A stretch of DNA of 64,000 nt. It comes from Theristus sp. LFF4_11 (taxonomy: Eukaryota; Nematoda; Chromadorea; Monhysterida; Xyalidae). The position numbers and the translations under genes are program-made. This document shows, one piece after another, positions 63,118 through 64,000 of this stretch (position 1 is its first letter; every line of letters starts with the position of its first letter). The DNA is taken from positions 25,536-89,535 of the forward strand of contig JASANC010004851.1 in assembly GCA_030248135.1 (NCBI GenBank), read 5' to 3'. Under the pieces are notes generated by a model. The model was not told the DNA's origin, ran no database searches, and saw only the letters and a program-made list of their open reading frames with translations.

Positions 63118-64000
63118 GGTTGATTTCGCCGGCACTCAAAAAAACTGAGCAAGATTTGAAAATGAAATTTTATCTTGCAGTTTCGTGCTCAATGTTTTTT
63201 GAGTGGGAAAAACGTGAGAAATATTGTTTGAACAAAAAAATTGATTCAGCCTGGCTATACTGAAGGCCCGTTTATGCAGACATACGTCAGGTATGAACGG
63301 TAGTATGCAATAACACGCGACTTGACGTGACGTGACGTTATTGGATACATGAAGTTCGCTGTCAGTGGTTCCGCCAGGTAGACGCATACCGTTGCTACCT
63401 GACCTACGTTCATGAAGGTACCGGTCGAGAGACGACAAAATCGTACAAAGCGAAAACTTTTTGTCAAATTGAATTTCGACACGCTATCGATGCAGTCACA
63501 ACGCAACTTTCGTGATTGTAAGGAAAGAGTACTGTGGGCTAAAACTTGTGAGAAAAGAGTGACGAATCAGTTGTTTGTGACAATCGAAGACGCCTGCGAG
63601 CGAACGTGCTGTTCCGTTTTCTTTTTGTTAGTTTTGACGTTTTATTCATTTTCTTTCTGCGAGCGCTAGATCGTGTTAAGACCCAATGCGGTGGAAACGC
63701 ACAAAAACGGCACAGTGAAAACACTTGTCGTAGCACTAAAAATAGAAAAAGAGCAAACAACAGCTGGGAAATGAAAAAACACAATTTTGTTCTACCCCCC
63801 GTGAGTCGTGACCATGTAGTCATGTACCGATACCGAATCTGATATTCGATACGAAAAGCGAACCTGAGTTTTTAGAAAGCGAACAAAAAGGCTAGATTTT
63901 TTTGAAGCGGAACTTGTTTGCTTTCGTAATCAGAAATAGTAATTCTCACAGTTCAGTTAAGTAAAGTTCCAGTGGCTCCAGACCGTGATGGTTTGTCTTC
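63118..64000. other. 5' flank of the receptor-like gene
   Basis: No exon recognised on either strand. A short palindrome-like stretch with ACGTCAGGTATGAACGGTA near 63284 and GCTACCTGACCTACGTTCAT near 63395 forms a diverged inverted repeat of about 130 bp. The window ends without a further gene. Confidence 0.4.

Overview
The window is nuclear DNA of an invertebrate animal. Every recognisable gene is split into 2-11 short exons with GT-AG introns, the proteins are animal orthologues of near-human length, two tRNA genes are eukaryotic, and introns and spacers are full of transposon relics. A divergent ionotropic-receptor-like gene points weakly to a protostome; I cannot name the species. The exon models below were built by hand from similarity plus splice sites, and the reading phase was checked to be continuous across every junction.

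Layout. 0.7-9.3 kb (minus strand): AADAT (11 of about 12 exons), then RNF25 upstream of it in the same orientation. 11.0-13.6 kb (plus): an ADP/ATP translocase. 13.6-19 kb: spacer holding a miniature LTR retrotransposon. 19.0-23.0 kb (minus): CDK5. 23-41 kb: a repeat island. It contains a recent inverted-repeat element beside the CDK5 start, a satellite of about 149 bp, a foldback-like palindrome of about 6.5 kb with a 56-bp tandem array, a three-level nest of insertions, a CTCCGCCTC-rich array, a mariner-like MITE and a hAT-like element inside a dispersed GC-rich repeat. One unrecognised two-exon gene (38.1-39.2 kb) sits among them. 41.8-44.6 kb: HUS1. 45.9-51.9 kb: an essential myosin light chain whose 4.8-kb intron contains tRNA-Pro and a hAT-like element. 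53.6-55.6 kb: TAF9. 56.5-58.4 kb (minus): an HP1-type chromobox protein. 58.9-60.7 kb (plus): the N-terminal half of a DYNC2I1/WDR60-like protein, with tRNA-Thr in its first intron. 60.9-63.1 kb (minus): an ionotropic-receptor-like membrane protein.

The genes are unrelated housekeeping or regulatory genes (amino-acid catabolism, ubiquitin ligase, mitochondrial transport, kinase, DNA-damage clamp, contractile protein, basal transcription, heterochromatin, ciliary transport) and form no pathway. The more unusual content is the transposon record. Five insertions carry 8-bp target duplications that can be read directly, one of them inside another, which is itself inside a pogo-like palindrome. 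A TRIM-type LTR element has visible PBS-like and PPT-like sites. Several short inverted-repeat families recur in the introns of many of these genes.
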